From assembly GCF_001039355.2 (NCBI RefSeq), contig NW_019775714.1, positions 80,574-144,573 on the forward strand: DNA of 64,000 nucleotides, given 5' to 3'. The translations under genes and the position numbers were made by a program. Source of the stretch: Lingula anatina. Its lineage: Eukaryota > Brachiopoda > Lingulata > Lingulida > Lingulidae. The notes beneath the pieces were generated by a model that searched no databases, was not told the origin of the DNA, and worked only from the letters and a program-made list of their open reading frames with translations. The stretch's first letter is position 1, and each line of letters begins with the position of its first letter. Positions 31,715 through 44,357 of the stretch are shown here, one piece after another.

Positions 31715-34700
31715 TAGAGTCCAAAGTTGTAGATTAGATAATATAATAGTATTCAACATGAAAAATATTAATATATCTCCTTTACGGTGATTGATTTTTA
31801 CTTACTGTTTTTATATATGTTGTTATTACAATGAGATCAGTACTTCTTATATTTGAACATATATTTGTATATTATTTTGCTGTGATCCCAAGTAAACTGA
31901 TATGTTTAAATTCAGGCCCAGTCTTGAAAGTCCAATTGGGGAGGGGAATGACCACAGTACGCGGGAAGCTAAATCATCAATACACAAATTACAGTGTATT
32001 ATTATCTCACTGATAGTAGGCATTTTAAAAATATCCTGAAAATCACGTATCACCGGGTATAATGTCTTCGTTTCACGAAGGGCTGCGAATAAACAATTGC
32101 ATTCACAAGTCGCGTGAACGGGGTGCTTCACGAATCACGCTAAATAAGATGAACGTTTCACACACCTCAAGAAATAAATAGCTGTATTTTCTACAGATTT
32201 ATTCTGAAAGTAAATTTTTCTGTTAGAATTTGTGCAGCATTTATTTGATTTTGATTAAATACTTTAAGTTAGTCGGATATTTCAGGTAAATAATGTGTTG
32301 CGTTTCTCTTGTTTTTAATTTCCCGTATTTTTAATGTTATCTTATTTCTTTAGCCTACGCATTTTGTAGGGGTTTTGGTGACAATATTTCATCTTTCCTT
32401 GGAAGCTAGGCTTCAATGTGAACAAAATACCTAATGAGTGTAATTCTTAAAACGGGGTCGGGCAATTAGGGCACACATAATTGGCATGTTATTTAACGAG
32501 CGGCCACTCTCTGCAAATACATTAAGTCGATGGATAAGTAGTAGTCGTTTTCGTTTTCATATGTTTACCAGATGTCAGATAAATAATGGAAAAAGCCTGA
32601 CTATTTATGAATCTGTGACGTTCCTATAATTGTACTTTTGCTTAGATTTTGTTCTGGAAAGTCGTTTTTAAATGTGGTTCGTATTTATTTGCGTAATTAT
32701 TTTACTGGGTAAATTTTTAATGGTATTCGCTATTGTTTAGGGTGTGCGTATAATGAGTGTACAAAATAATACATTAGTGTAAGATTACTTTCCACTTGTG
32801 AAATATTGTAGCTGTGTTGCGCTTTATAAACATAATTCCCACTGCATTGTAATGGTTATTGTTGTTTTTTTGCAATAAATTACTATGAATGAAAATTCAC
32901 AAGCCTTCCTCTCATTAAATGAAATGCTACATGAATTTGAAACGTTATCAGTGCTATAAGTAATTGAAATAACTATAATCGTCCATATTTGATTACATAA
33001 TGTTAGTAAAGACTTATCTAAAATTGCCTTTATTTGATCGGAAAAGGGTTATAAAGACGTGTCAAAAATCGCCTATATTTAATCGGAAAGGAGTTGTAAA
33101 GAGGTTGTTTTTAGACGCCTATACTTGATCGGAAAGACGTAGTAATAGTGCAACTACAATTTTAAGCTTAGGCATAAAAGGGTAGTAAACCCGTAGACCC
33201 TGACCTTTCCGGTAGAGCTTTACACCGTTGAAAAGGCTTGTAAAGGGAATATTCAGAGCCATTTCCTGAAGAGTAAAAGAGCTGAAAATTGACTTTTTGT
33301 GCTGTGTTACAATCAACTTACACAGCGGGAAGTAGACTCATGATACTTGCCATTTTTTCGACAACAACCTACCTTTTTGTCATTAAAATGACTCCTCACT
33401 CTCTGTGCATGTGAAATGTACTTTGTTCAGTGGAATTTGTTCGTATAATAAAAACTGTTACCCCAAATAAATATAACAAATGCAATTATATGATAACAAC
33501 AAGGTTCAGCATATGTTTGTTTAAGTTACTGGAAGGGTTTTAAACTTTGACTTAGTGATCTTAAAGCTGGCGCCACTAAAAGGAAGGGGTGAAAAGTGGA
33601 TTCTTATCAAACTGTTGTAAAAAGATTGGCTAACCAAAACTATGGACACGTTTCCAATGTAATTCTGTCCTGATCAATCCAATCCCACAGGTACTCCGGC
33701 TGAATGTAATGAGGTTAACAGATTATCACGCCGCTTTTTGTTTCATATGAATTTTTACAATCGCCAGATTTTCTGTATTCTACTTAATGCAGGAAGGTGG
33801 GTGTTTATCTGCTAGCATTCAGCCAGAGTATCCTTGGAGCTGTATCTGTCTACCTAGAATGATAGTCTCATTGCAAGTGAGCCCTATGACTGTTGCAACA
33901 ATGGCATCGCACACAGACTCTGTGATAAGTGCTCAGCCCATTGTCAAGTAGTGTTAATCCATGGTAACAAGCGTCTGACATGTGCAGAGAAGTTTATTAT
34001 AATATATATTGTTCTTATTGTTACATTATTAAATCTAACTCTGTATCCAAGTAGTAACTATACTGTACCAAGTCAGGTACTGATGATGTGCAGAGGTCAC
34101 AAATTTCAGAATAAGCCATTACCACTGATTTATAACTTTAATTTTTGTTTAATATGTTATTCATGAAAAAGTTAATGAAAGTTTATCTTAATTTGTTAAA
34201 TCGTGATCTTATTCTTTTTATATTCAAATAATTGAATAATGTGGGTAAAATTGGTCTTCCACTTCTTATCTGCATTTTTCCTTTACTACAAGATTATTTT
34301 GGAACAGTTGCAGCATTAAAAATTAAAATAGCAATCTGAAAGAAGAATTTTGCATAATTATTAAATGATGATAGGAATTTTGGATTAAGAGATTAGTAAC
34401 ATACTGAGTAGTGATATTGTCAGTCAATTTATGTAGAATCTGATAATATGATTGAAATACTGATTGAATTCTTGGCCTTGCACTGGGCAGTTTCACATTT
34501 GTGCCAAGTGCTTTTTTGGGACTCCATTGTACAGTGGTAAAAGTTCTTCAATTTCCATGAAAGTTTTAAATCAGACTCTGTATGGTGCTGCTATCTGCTG
34601 GTGCTATCGGCAAAGAATTAATTTGCCTTTGTTTCTGAGTGAATCTACCGTTTAAAATCACTATTACTGAAAATATTTGCGTTTTGCTGAGGGCAGGCTA

Positions 34701-34720
34701 GGCAATACATGGCGAACTTC
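31715..34720. other. Mostly non-coding; possible Cys-rich exon near 33.9 kb
   Basis: Between about 33890 and 34000 a plus-strand frame reads CCNNGIAHRLCDKCSAHCQ and continues to GNKRLTCAEK, a Cys/His-rich stretch that could be an upstream exon of the GWALK ORF. Splice sites were not confirmed. The remainder shows no gene. Confidence 0.3.
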
Positions 34721-34766
34721 TTAGTACGTGTGTGCAACAGAATTTTTTAAAAAACCCTAACGATAT

Positions 34767-35231
34767 TTGGTCAGGAGTTGCTTGAAGCATAGCACAGATC
34801 GTGTTAAAATTTCTTATGCAACTGAGATTGAAAAAAAATGTGTTCAATTGCCACACGTAAATACAGGCCACACCTCCTTAAATGCAAACACTCTGGACAT
34901 AGGTTGGGCACTGAAGTCCAGACGAGAAGTCAAGCGGTTCACAGAACAGCAAAAGGAGTATCTCACCCAGAAATTTAATGATGGAGAGAGGAGCGGGATC
35001 AAATCCAATCCAGAGGATGTGGCTATTGAAATGAGATCTGCCAAATACAAGAATGGGAATAGGCTATTCTCTATAGAGAATTTCTTGTCTGCAGCACAAA
35101 TTGGGAGTTTTTTCAGCAGGTTGAGCTTACTCAAACGGAAAAGAGGATTGGAAACAGTGGATGAAGAGGACATTGAAGCAGCAAATTTTGAGGCACAGTT
35201 TGATGATCTTTTTAAACTTGCCAGGCAGTAG
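34767..35231 (+). CDS. GWALK-family protein, C-terminal part
   Basis: The open frame ends at TAG 35229-35231. From about residue 42 it reads LDIGWALKSRREVKRFTEQQ, then KEYLTQKFNDGERSGIK, VAIEMRSAKYKNGNRLFS, IENFLSAAQIGSFFSRL and an acidic tail with DEEDIEAANFE. This pattern (GWALK, RFxxxQKxYLxxKFxxGExTG, RLFxxxxFLxxxQIxSFFSR) recurs at the C-terminus of uncharacterised proteins in aquatic invertebrates; I know of no function. The first 40 residues look unlike the family, so the true exon probably starts downstream of 34767. AATAAA near 35488 could be its poly(A) signal. Confidence 0.6.
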   Translation: MVRSCLKHSTDRVKISYATEIEKKCVQLPHVNTGHTSLNANTLDIGWALKSRREVKRFTEQQKEYLTQKFNDGERSGIKSNPEDVAIEMRSAKYKNGNRLFSIENFLSAAQIGSFFSRLSLLKRKRGLETVDEEDIEAANFEAQFDDLFKLARQ

Positions 35232-35759
35232 TTTTACCTTGTTTATATGAGTAGATTTGGTAATTTATTTACAAATACTGACCTCTTAATGAAGAGTTCA
35301 CAATGCTTTAAGTAACACACTTTTATTTTTGTTTTAATTAAGCCCAACAGACATTGTGTTGAAAGGCATTTCCCATCCCTACAAGTGTATCACTATAATG
35401 AATTTAGGTTGCAAAGTAATCAGCCCTTGTGCTCACGACATTCTGTACAGGTATAGGATATGCATGTAGTATTTTCTTATAGAATGGCTCAATAAAGGCT
35501 GTACAGAATGGACATAACAGAATTCATGTTGGATAAATAATAGTAAGTGTGCTATTTGCTCAGGGTGGTGAATATACGTTTTGCTAATCATGGATGCAGC
35601 TAATTTTCCTAAACATAATGATTATTCAGTAAAATACCAAAACAATGTTATTGTCTAATGTAACAGCTAAATGGATGTGCCAATGTATAAATAAAAATAT
35701 AATTTCCTTAGCCTCCTTCTTTCCTTTATCAATACCTATATATACACAAGATGAAAACA

Positions 35760-36640
35760 TACAATTCTAGTACACCAAATGGTTGATTTAAAACATAAAT
35801 GATCTACATGAATTTTTGGGCGACTATAAAATTTGTTGTGAATTGCTGTGTAATTTTATTTTTACAATTGTTCATTTATACTTTGCCCACATTGAAATAG
35901 TTAATCATCAGACATCAATGTTGCTCTTTTTTAAATGTTGCTATTCTGAAAAATAATGTTCTAAATAATCATTAAAAATAAGCCTTTTTCCCCAATTTGA
36001 ATGGCGGCCATCTTGTATTTTGAGGTCATTTAGGTCAAATTTCATGGAAATTGATATTAGGGGGAAAATCAAGGAATATCTACTAGCAAGCAATGCTGTA
36101 CAATTCTAGTACACCATAAAATTGATTTAGAGAAAGTTTTGTATATGTTTGCCATATAATTGAGTTTTACAAAATTTGAAATTTTGAGAATATTTGAAAG
36201 AGTACAAATTTTTTGTTTATGAATTGCTACGTAATTTTATTTCTACAATTGTTCATCTATACTTTACCCATCATGAAATAGATATTCATCAGACATATTA
36301 ATGCTGCTATTTTGAAAAATAATGCTCTAAAATATCATGAAAAAGAACCTTTTTCACCAATTTGAATGGCGGCCATCTTGGATTTTGAGGTCATTAAGGT
36401 CAAATTTCATGGAACTTTATTTTCGGTGTTGCAAAGATAAGGCATATCTACTTTCTCGCAGAGCTGTACCATTCTACTACACTAAATGGTTGATTTGTAT
36501 CATATTTAATACATAGTTGCCCCATAATAGAATTTTATGAAATTTGAAATTTTGAGAATTTTTGGCAGAGTATAAAATTTTTGTTTATCAATTGCTACGT
36601 GATTTTATTTTTTTAAATGTGACTTCATACCTTGCTCATT
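35760..36640. repeat. ~360-bp tandem repeat, about 2.5 copies
   Basis: Landmarks such as ACAATTCTAGTACACC, AATGGCGGCCATCTTG and AATTGCTACGTAATTTTATT recur with about 360-bp spacing. Two copies carry perfect DR3 nuclear-receptor half-site pairs, at 36023-36037 (AGGTCATTTAGGTCA) and 36388-36402 (AGGTCATTAAGGTCA). Confidence 0.75.
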
Positions 36641-37248
36641 ATGAACAAAACAATCGAGGAGTATATCACTGCTGCGATTTTGAAATAAATGCATTTAAAA
36701 AAGCCCACATTTCGGCAATTTTGAAAATCCAGATAGGATGCAAACTTTCAGTTGCCATAGCAACGCTATGTAAAAAAGTAGAACAAATATATTTGTATAT
36801 TTGGATAGAGCAATATGTCCTTCTTTGACAATGCCATATAAAAGTCAGTATTATATATTCATTTTTTATTTATTAACATGGTTATTAGGCCTATTTGAGC
36901 TGATATTTTCCTCTACCAAAGACCGGTTTCTAGGGAAAAGCAGTTTGTTGCTATGGAAACCAGAGGAAATGGTTGAAACATGGCTAGTGGTCATTTTTGT
37001 GTGTTTTATGACTAAATACATCATTTAAGACCAAACTAAGCAAAATATAAATTTTTCACATTCCATCCGAAGCTCAATGCTTGCTGACATGGCCTCTTAA
37101 ATATGCCATCAATAGGGCTTTGAAGAGACCGTGTTATGAGAAAGTCACTACTGTGCATGCAGCAAATATAATGAATGTGAAAGCATGCATATACATGTAA
37201 ATCCAGTAAACTTTGAGGACATTTATCCCTCATCCTCGATTTATTTTC
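36641..37248. other. Non-coding stretch
   Basis: No supported gene; two AT-rich ORFs without recognisable domains. Confidence 0.3.
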
Positions 37249-37253
37249 TATCT

Positions 37254-37394
37254 CAGGGGTGGATCTAGAGGTATTTCCTGAGTCTTCCAAATTATTTTTG
37301 TTGATCCATCTTCCATTTTTGACCATCTTCCGACAGAAAAAAATTAGAAGCCAGTCGATGTAAACTTAAAAAATTTCCACCGTCTTCCGGAAGA

Positions 37395-37429
<35 letters not shown>

Positions 37430-37446
37430 ACATCCATCCGCCCCTG
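37254..37446. mobile_element. hAT-like MITE
   Basis: TIRs CAGGGGTGGATC on the left and the inverse of CAGGGGCGGAT on the right, flanked by TATCT on both sides (37249-37253 and 37447-37451). Inside are GTCTTCCGGAAGAC and a long A-run (37396-37426). A diverged inverted relative lies at about 42041-42211. Confidence 0.65.
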
Positions 37447-38160
37447 TATCTATTCTTGTTGACGAAAAACAAAATTCTCGTAAAACGCCGTCTGATAAAG
37501 CTGTGGTACGCAAATCAATAGCACAACAGCACAACACATAAACCAAGCACGCCAACCAAGCACATAAACACGCGTTATTCCCTCTGGGGCCAGGGGCCTC
37601 TAAAATAGTATACAAAATTGATAAATACAATAATACAATGTATGTAGCAGACCACCAACGGACCCTGTAGTCAGAGTCATGACGGTGGACCGTATGACCA
37701 TTAAAAAAAATCTTAATTAACTATTGCATTGCGTCGCTTACACTGTATGACTTTATGAAGGTTATAGAAACTAGATTTTGATAAAGAATTCATTGCCATA
37801 ACTAAGGGGATGGAGTTGTGTAGTCACATGACATAATTCCGAGTGTTCTTGTGCAAGCCCCAGCAGATAGCAGTGACATTATCGAGGAATCAATTGATGG
37901 ACACAGAACAAAACATGTTGCTTCCCGGTTATTTATCAAAGAGTGCAGTATGGACCTAACCCATAGAATGTCCGAATGTTCATGAGAGCCACAGCATATA
38001 AGACAAGCTGTTACGCGAGATAGTAATGAAGATAGTTTTGAAGACAGTTTAGCCATAAAGATGAAAATAATGATATTTTGTAAATAATTTTGTAATGAGT
38101 TAAATGATACACATGAGTTCATGTTGTTAATGGTTTCATTGAACAGTCACGCTCTGCGTT

Positions 38161-38163
<3 letters not shown>

Positions 38164-38200
<37 letters not shown>
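38164..38200 (+). repeat. Poly(A) tract
   Basis: About 37 A residues, probably the tail of a retroposed insertion whose body is not recognisable. Confidence 0.6.
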
Positions 38201-38202
<2 letters not shown>

Positions 38203-38779
38203 ACAATACCTGTTTTTTACCCGTGTGTTAAAATTTTGAAATGCAGCATATTAATTTGTTAATTTCACAAGTCTGACCTAATATGAGAATTATGTCTTGT
38301 TTTATAGGACGACCACCCTGAAATAAAACGTCATACATTGGTCTATCATAACCCAGTGACAAACCGAGTGTAGGTTGCCTAGGGGTTAAAAGTGACTTTA
38401 TAAACCTCTTTTCAGGATCAGCGTCTAGTATATTAACTCATTTAATGCACTGCAAGACCGACCACTTGCATGCAAAATTTCAATTTTTTCGATATGTAGT
38501 AGTTGCCGACATATGGATATATCACTCCCCAAGCAAAACGCAGCTCGTCTGATATTTGCAGGCAGGATTAATTCCTCATTCTATCTTTTCCACACTAGGA
38601 ATATTTACTTTACACAGCGTAGTCCACCTCTTTCCGCCATATTGATTGTTAAAAAGCACGCAGAGTTACACACGAGTTTTAAACTATTATCTGTTTTGAA
38701 ACCAATTACAATGACACTGATAATTCGGAAGAACTATTTAGAATATTGTCAATTATATTAAAATAAACAACAAGTACAA

Positions 38780-39946
38780 TTTACAAAAAAACAGGTGCAT
38801 TTTAACAGCACTATGGAAAGATCTAGGCACTTGAATATACTATATAACGCTTACGTTCTGTCCCTGCTTGATTACTGCGACATCCTCTATCACTCAGCAA
38901 CTAAAAGGAATCTTTCTAAACTTTCTTCTATTCACTATCAAGCTGGTCTGCTTGTTTTAGGTGCTTTGCCCGGTTCGAACACAATCAAAGTACTTAGAGA
39001 GTTGAACTGGGCTACTTTGGAAAACCGTAGAATAATGCATGCAAAAAAGGTTATGTTCACTATCCATCACAATATGGCTCCTACATATATTATTAAAGAT
39101 ATCATGTCTTTTAAAAATCTGATAACCCCGCAAACAAGAGAGTCCTCGTATAGAGATTACATTATCCCAGTTAAGTTTACATTTCAGGGTCCTGAATACT
39201 CACTCGTGTCTTCATGGAATTATCTCAGTCTCGAACAAAAGTATACCCCAAATATCGCGTTATTTAAGCATTCTCTGAAATCCGAACTATTTTCTGGTTC
39301 GTTATCTACTACCACCCTAAAGTTAGAAAGAAAGAATGAAAAATATCTAAACCGCGCGCGTGTAGATCTATTGTTCAAATCCCAATTATATAACCACAAC
39401 TGGGACTCGGTAAAATTCTCCGAACTGCTCTTGTGGGAAACCTGAGACTATACGCCATTTTTTCTTCCAGTGCCCACGGAGGCAGTTGAAGTATCGTGAT
39501 TTTCATTTGTCTATTCAGAATGTCCTGGGCGATAACAATAAAAATTTTAGAACGCAGTTTGACAAGATTTCTTTGTTTCTACACGGCCACAAAATTTTAA
39601 CAACTGGACAGAACGATAAAATATTCGATATTGTCTCGACGTTCTTAATTGATAATGCTTAATTGCTTTCATAAGTTCACCCTCCCGACCCTCCTTCTCT
39701 TGATCAACTAATATACCACTTCCCGCATATATCGCCCCGTGCCTATGCCCCCTTCCCTGTTGCTCTCCTTTACAACAATAAGTACTATTTAGTGTTATCA
39801 TAACTATTATCACTGCCTATATATCATCATAATTAAGTCATTTTGTTACTAGAATTATATTAACGCAGGCGAGCACATAATGCTGTGGCGACGTGCCGCC
39901 TGCTCTGAATCTATTTTTATGTATATCTTTATTGTAGAAATAAATC

Positions 39947-39977
<31 letters not shown>
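38780..39977 (+). mobile_element. 5'-truncated LINE 3' end with poly(A)
   Basis: The frame 38795-39445 encodes LLDYCDILYHSATKRNLSKL, VLRELNWATLENRR and NMAPTYI, the C-terminal region of a CR1/Jockey-like RT protein. After a one-base shift at about 39425 the frame 39426-39662 continues CSCGKPETIRHFFFQCP (a CxCx7Hx4C zinc knuckle) to TAA. AATAAA is at 39939-39944 and the A-tail at 39951-39977. The frameshift and truncation make it dead. Confidence 0.85.
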
Positions 39978-41795
39978 CATGGAAATACACCACCGCATAA
40001 CTCATCCCTCCGTCTATCCCTTCATATTCTGGCAAGGTGAAGCATTTTTATTGCATAGTTACAAGGTTCAAGATAGTTCGTAAATTCTCAAGTATTTCAT
40101 TTAAATTCAGTACTGTGTTGGGCAAAGTTAGCTAATCGGCGAGTGTTATGCTTATACCTCGATTTTGTTCCATCTTTTCACGGGCCAAGTTCATTTCTTT
40201 ATAAACTGATTGGCATTATAGTTACATATCATTTAGAAAAAAGGAAGAGTTAAAGCTGAAATGTAACATAAATAAATAAATTAATTAATAAATAAATAAA
40301 TAAAAGTAAACAAACTTCCACTACTTTTCTTACAATATTTTGTATATTCAGGACTCCAAATATCAGATGGCAATATCTATTTTTTTCAAAAAATTTCAGA
40401 TCTTTTTAAAAGTGTGGTTTCAACATGGTTTGTAACAGTTATCAAACACAGAAACTATTGATTGAACCTGCCACCCCTTCCTTGGTTGATTTATTCGTTC
40501 ATTGGCACTCAAACTCGATCTTTGTAGAAGCAGAACTTACATGGTGTGGCATTTTAATTAAAAACATATGGATAGAGAACTGGAGTTGTTTGTTAATATA
40601 ATTCTGTTCACTTATGGTTAATTATGAGATCTGTAAAACACTTTATAGAAACCCTAGGATTCTATACTTAAATCATCACAATGGAAATGATCAAATATAT
40701 TTAGCAGCAAACCTCGATATAGGAGGAGAGCTAAAACTAGTGCGCTTTATTTGGTCTCAATGTGCAATTTTAGATCACCAATGATCTTACACAGTCTTAA
40801 TCGTTACAAATGTTTTAAATGGACTAAACCTGCTTTTAAGATAAAAATGATCTAACATGTACTTAAATGGTCAAGCCATTCCCTTTCCTTTCTATTTGGG
40901 ATACCTCCCTTCACAACGGAGGACACTTCTGCATAACAACTTAATACTCCTCTTGGTTTAAGACCATATAAGATTGTTAGTGATCTGAAATTACACTTGA
41001 AGACCAAGTCAGTCGCATAAGTGATTCAATATATATAAATTGTTGATTTTTCTATCATCGATTGGTTTTAATATTTATTAAATTATCTCAACAAGTTTGG
41101 TAACATTTTTCTTCAGTTTGAATGCCAATTTAATTAAAGATACAAAAGGTTTTACATTAACAATGATAATTGCAAAATTTATTTTTAACTTAATCTGAAC
41201 AAGTACCTCAGTAACAAAGACGTATAATTAGAAATGAGTTTCTGAAATGAAAAAAGACTAGATTGCTTTGATAAAATAACTCTTTTTTTTTGTGAATTTT
41301 GCATTTCATCCATGCTATCTCTTCATTTCAGGACATGTGGGTAAGTATGGAACAAAGCGGAAACAATAAAATCTATTCGTGTCACTTTTTATAATAATAC
41401 TTATGCTCTGGAATATTTGGATAACATTATTATGAACGGCATTGGTTACCACTGAAAGTTAGAAATGATTATATCTCAATATTGCATGTTTTGAAAAGAC
41501 CTTAAAGGATGTCTTTCCGCTGTAGACGCTTAAATAGGCCTTTCTCTGAAATTTTGCCTATTTGATCCTGAACCCCAAAGCATGCCTCACACGAAACCGT
41601 TGAGAAAATAAAGGTCGAGGTATAGGTTTTTAAGATCACTTAAAGAAAAAAAAGCGTAGCATTTTTTTTTTCGTCTAAACTTCTCGCCATTACTCCCCTA
41701 CGCCTGGAATTCTGGGACTTGCCTCAATTTGCATATGACTGAATATTACTGTTTACTACGCTCTGGAGAAGATCCGGATGTCACTGCAAATCAAG

Positions 41796-41915
41796 ATGGA
41801 GGGTAATCCGAGCACACGTGAGTTGAAAGAGAGAGGAATAACTCTACGGGACAATGAAAAAGGAAATAAAACGGGAAATGCAGAAGCAGAGGATGTTATT
41901 TTCATTGGCAGGCCG
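41796..41915 (+). CDS. Exon-like ORF in the transposon, unknown
   Basis: ATG at 41796 begins MEGNPSTRELKERGITLRDN and runs open to FIGRP before a donor-like gtgaggtag. It is hydrophilic with no recognised domain. It could be a captured first exon or chance. Confidence 0.25.
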
Positions 41916-44282
41916 GTGAGGTAGACAAAGCAGAAGTAGGAAATAAAACTGACAAGCGAGAAACTGACAAAATTCTGCCGGATACGGGTAGGTTATTTCG
42001 ATCTCTTATCAAGTCCGACTCTTTCATTGAGAACATATTCAGGAGGCGGATTTAGGGCGTCTTCTGGTTCTTCCGGAAGACGGTTAGATTTTCAAGTTTT
42101 CATTGGCGGGTATATGTAATATTTCTGTCGAAAGGCGGTCAAAAATGAAGGATGGATCAACATTACTCGGAAGACTGTCAGAATAGACCTATATCTCTGG
42201 ATCCGCCCATGTTATCCCTGCTGTACGCAGAAAAGTTTATTATTCTTTAGAGNATTGCAGCATCTGATTGTAGTAAATTTTTATTCTCTGTTTACGTTTT
42301 TAAAAGTTGACTTCATGGGGAATCTCTGGAGAATGAGGATAATACACTGGTATATATATTTTTTATCCAGGTAATATGCATGTGGTAACATCTACCCCTA
42401 CATCAGCTTCAAGGCCAACATAGAGCCAGAGCCAAAGTAAGTACCTGACACCCAGAATCCAAACACACAATAGCTGTTTATTTTACCATGTTCAGTACAC
42501 CTTGCCATCAATATCAATCTAATGCATGTTAGTACTTGGAACAATGCCATTTTATTATGAAGTTTAATACTGCCATGGCAGTTTAGTCCTAGAATTGTGA
42601 GAAGCACAGGATATCAGTACTTATTGTGGGGAAGATTATATAATAAATTGGATTTTGAAACAAATAATTTTGATAACCATGCTCTATTCAGTGCTCTTAT
42701 GTCTGGCGTAGACATTACAGATAGTGGGTGCTATTAATTTCACAGAAAATGCATTGAAGTCTTTCCAATAGTCAATGTTTTGTTTTTAGGTATACTAAGC
42801 AGCAAAGCAAGCACTCAAAATCATGGATGACAGTAAGACCTCAAGCTGTTACATAAACAATTAGTTAAAAATAAAGGTACATTCCAGTCTTACAAACCAG
42901 GAATTTGACATGGGAATTACAAGTAAACATTTCTAAGCAGCCATGGTGCAGATTGAACCAAGAGACTCAAGGCACCATGGTCCTTATATGTATATAAGAA
43001 TTTTTTTTATCAAAATGATGATTACTTCACATTAACTTTTTTTTTTTATAAATTCATCCAGACATACATTATTTCCTTGTATGACATTAACTTTTAAAAT
43101 GATTGATTTTATGAACAGATTGTGTACAGAGTTGCATTTTACTTTTGATATGAGAAAGGGATAAATGAAAGCACCTTGTTTTTCTATGCCTTTATTTTTT
43201 ATGTTCACTGAATGGTTGCATAAATTACAGTAGAATGAAAAGAATCCTTCTACTCAGTGACTTGCATATTACATGTCTTATGAATGTTTGGTCAGTAAAC
43301 TGATACTCGTGGTAATAGTTATTCTGTGATTTTCTTCAAAGTGAAGTAATCCAGCAAATTCAACGGCAGTCAAAATGTAGGGGACATTACAGTGAGTGGG
43401 AGATTGGCCAGTCCCATCTCCACTGATGCTGAGTCATTGCCTGGTAAATTCTCTAGCAAAAGCATCTTTATATCCAGTGCAAGGCCAGGATTTCCATCAC
43501 AAATGTCACAATGTATTCAGCACTTTCCTTGGCAACACCATCATTTTCTTGGCAACACCATCATATATGCTCTGATAATGAAAATAATATATTCACTTTT
43601 ATATCTGTCATTTCTGTTTTGATATGTGCAATAGCTTACTGCAAAAATAAAATATTTGAAAATGTATGAACACTAAAATAACCATAAGGACTGGATTTCA
43701 CACCACCAAATTTAATTGAATAAATTTACTTTGAAAATAAGAAGGAATATGAATGGTGTTTGTGTATTGTGAGAAACTTAGAATTTATCTTTTCAATAAA
43801 GATTTAATGAGTTTTATACCTCTTCTGTGAGTTACTGAATTCTCATTTCATGTTCTTGAGTCAATCCTCCTGATCTCACACCTCTTCCAAGCCTTGTAGT
43901 ACTTGACCTAGAAGTGCTATGTATCACTGCCAACTCTACTAAACCTTTATACAGGGCTTTTTTTCTAATGAGGCTGACATCACAAGATAGTATGCTGTAA
44001 AATAATAATAAAACTAATAATAATAATAATTGGCACTGATTTAATTGCATGCTAGTAATAATGTTGTGAACTGTTCAAAATGGGTTTCACTTCAATAAAT
44101 CATTGTCCTGCACTCAAGCGTTCAATTGTTATCCCTAAACTATAAGTTTTTGTATGTGTGGATTATGAAATGTGAATATAGATGAGGGTAAGGTGGGTCC
44201 TACACATTACTATCAAAACTAAGGAATGTGCCAGATTAACTAAAAGGCCTGTATTATTTAAAAATAACAGAAAACTCTTTAC

Positions 44283-44357
44283 CTCAGGGAGCTCTTTACC
44301 CTCTAGTTCTGGACTGTGCTGACTGCTTGCCTCATCAACATTAGGCCTACTCTCGAT
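44283..44357 (-). CDS. 75-nt exon-like segment in the transposon, unknown
   Basis: Acceptor ...tatacttttcag, donor gtaaag; open in phase 0: IESRPNVDEASSQHSPELEG then KELPE. The second element copy has the same exon at 47871-47945 with intact splice sites and two missense changes. A possible first exon ATGGCGCGGTGGAGTTCGAA before gtaagtcg lies upstream on the same strand near 44.92 kb, but its phase does not fit this exon directly. Confidence 0.35.
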
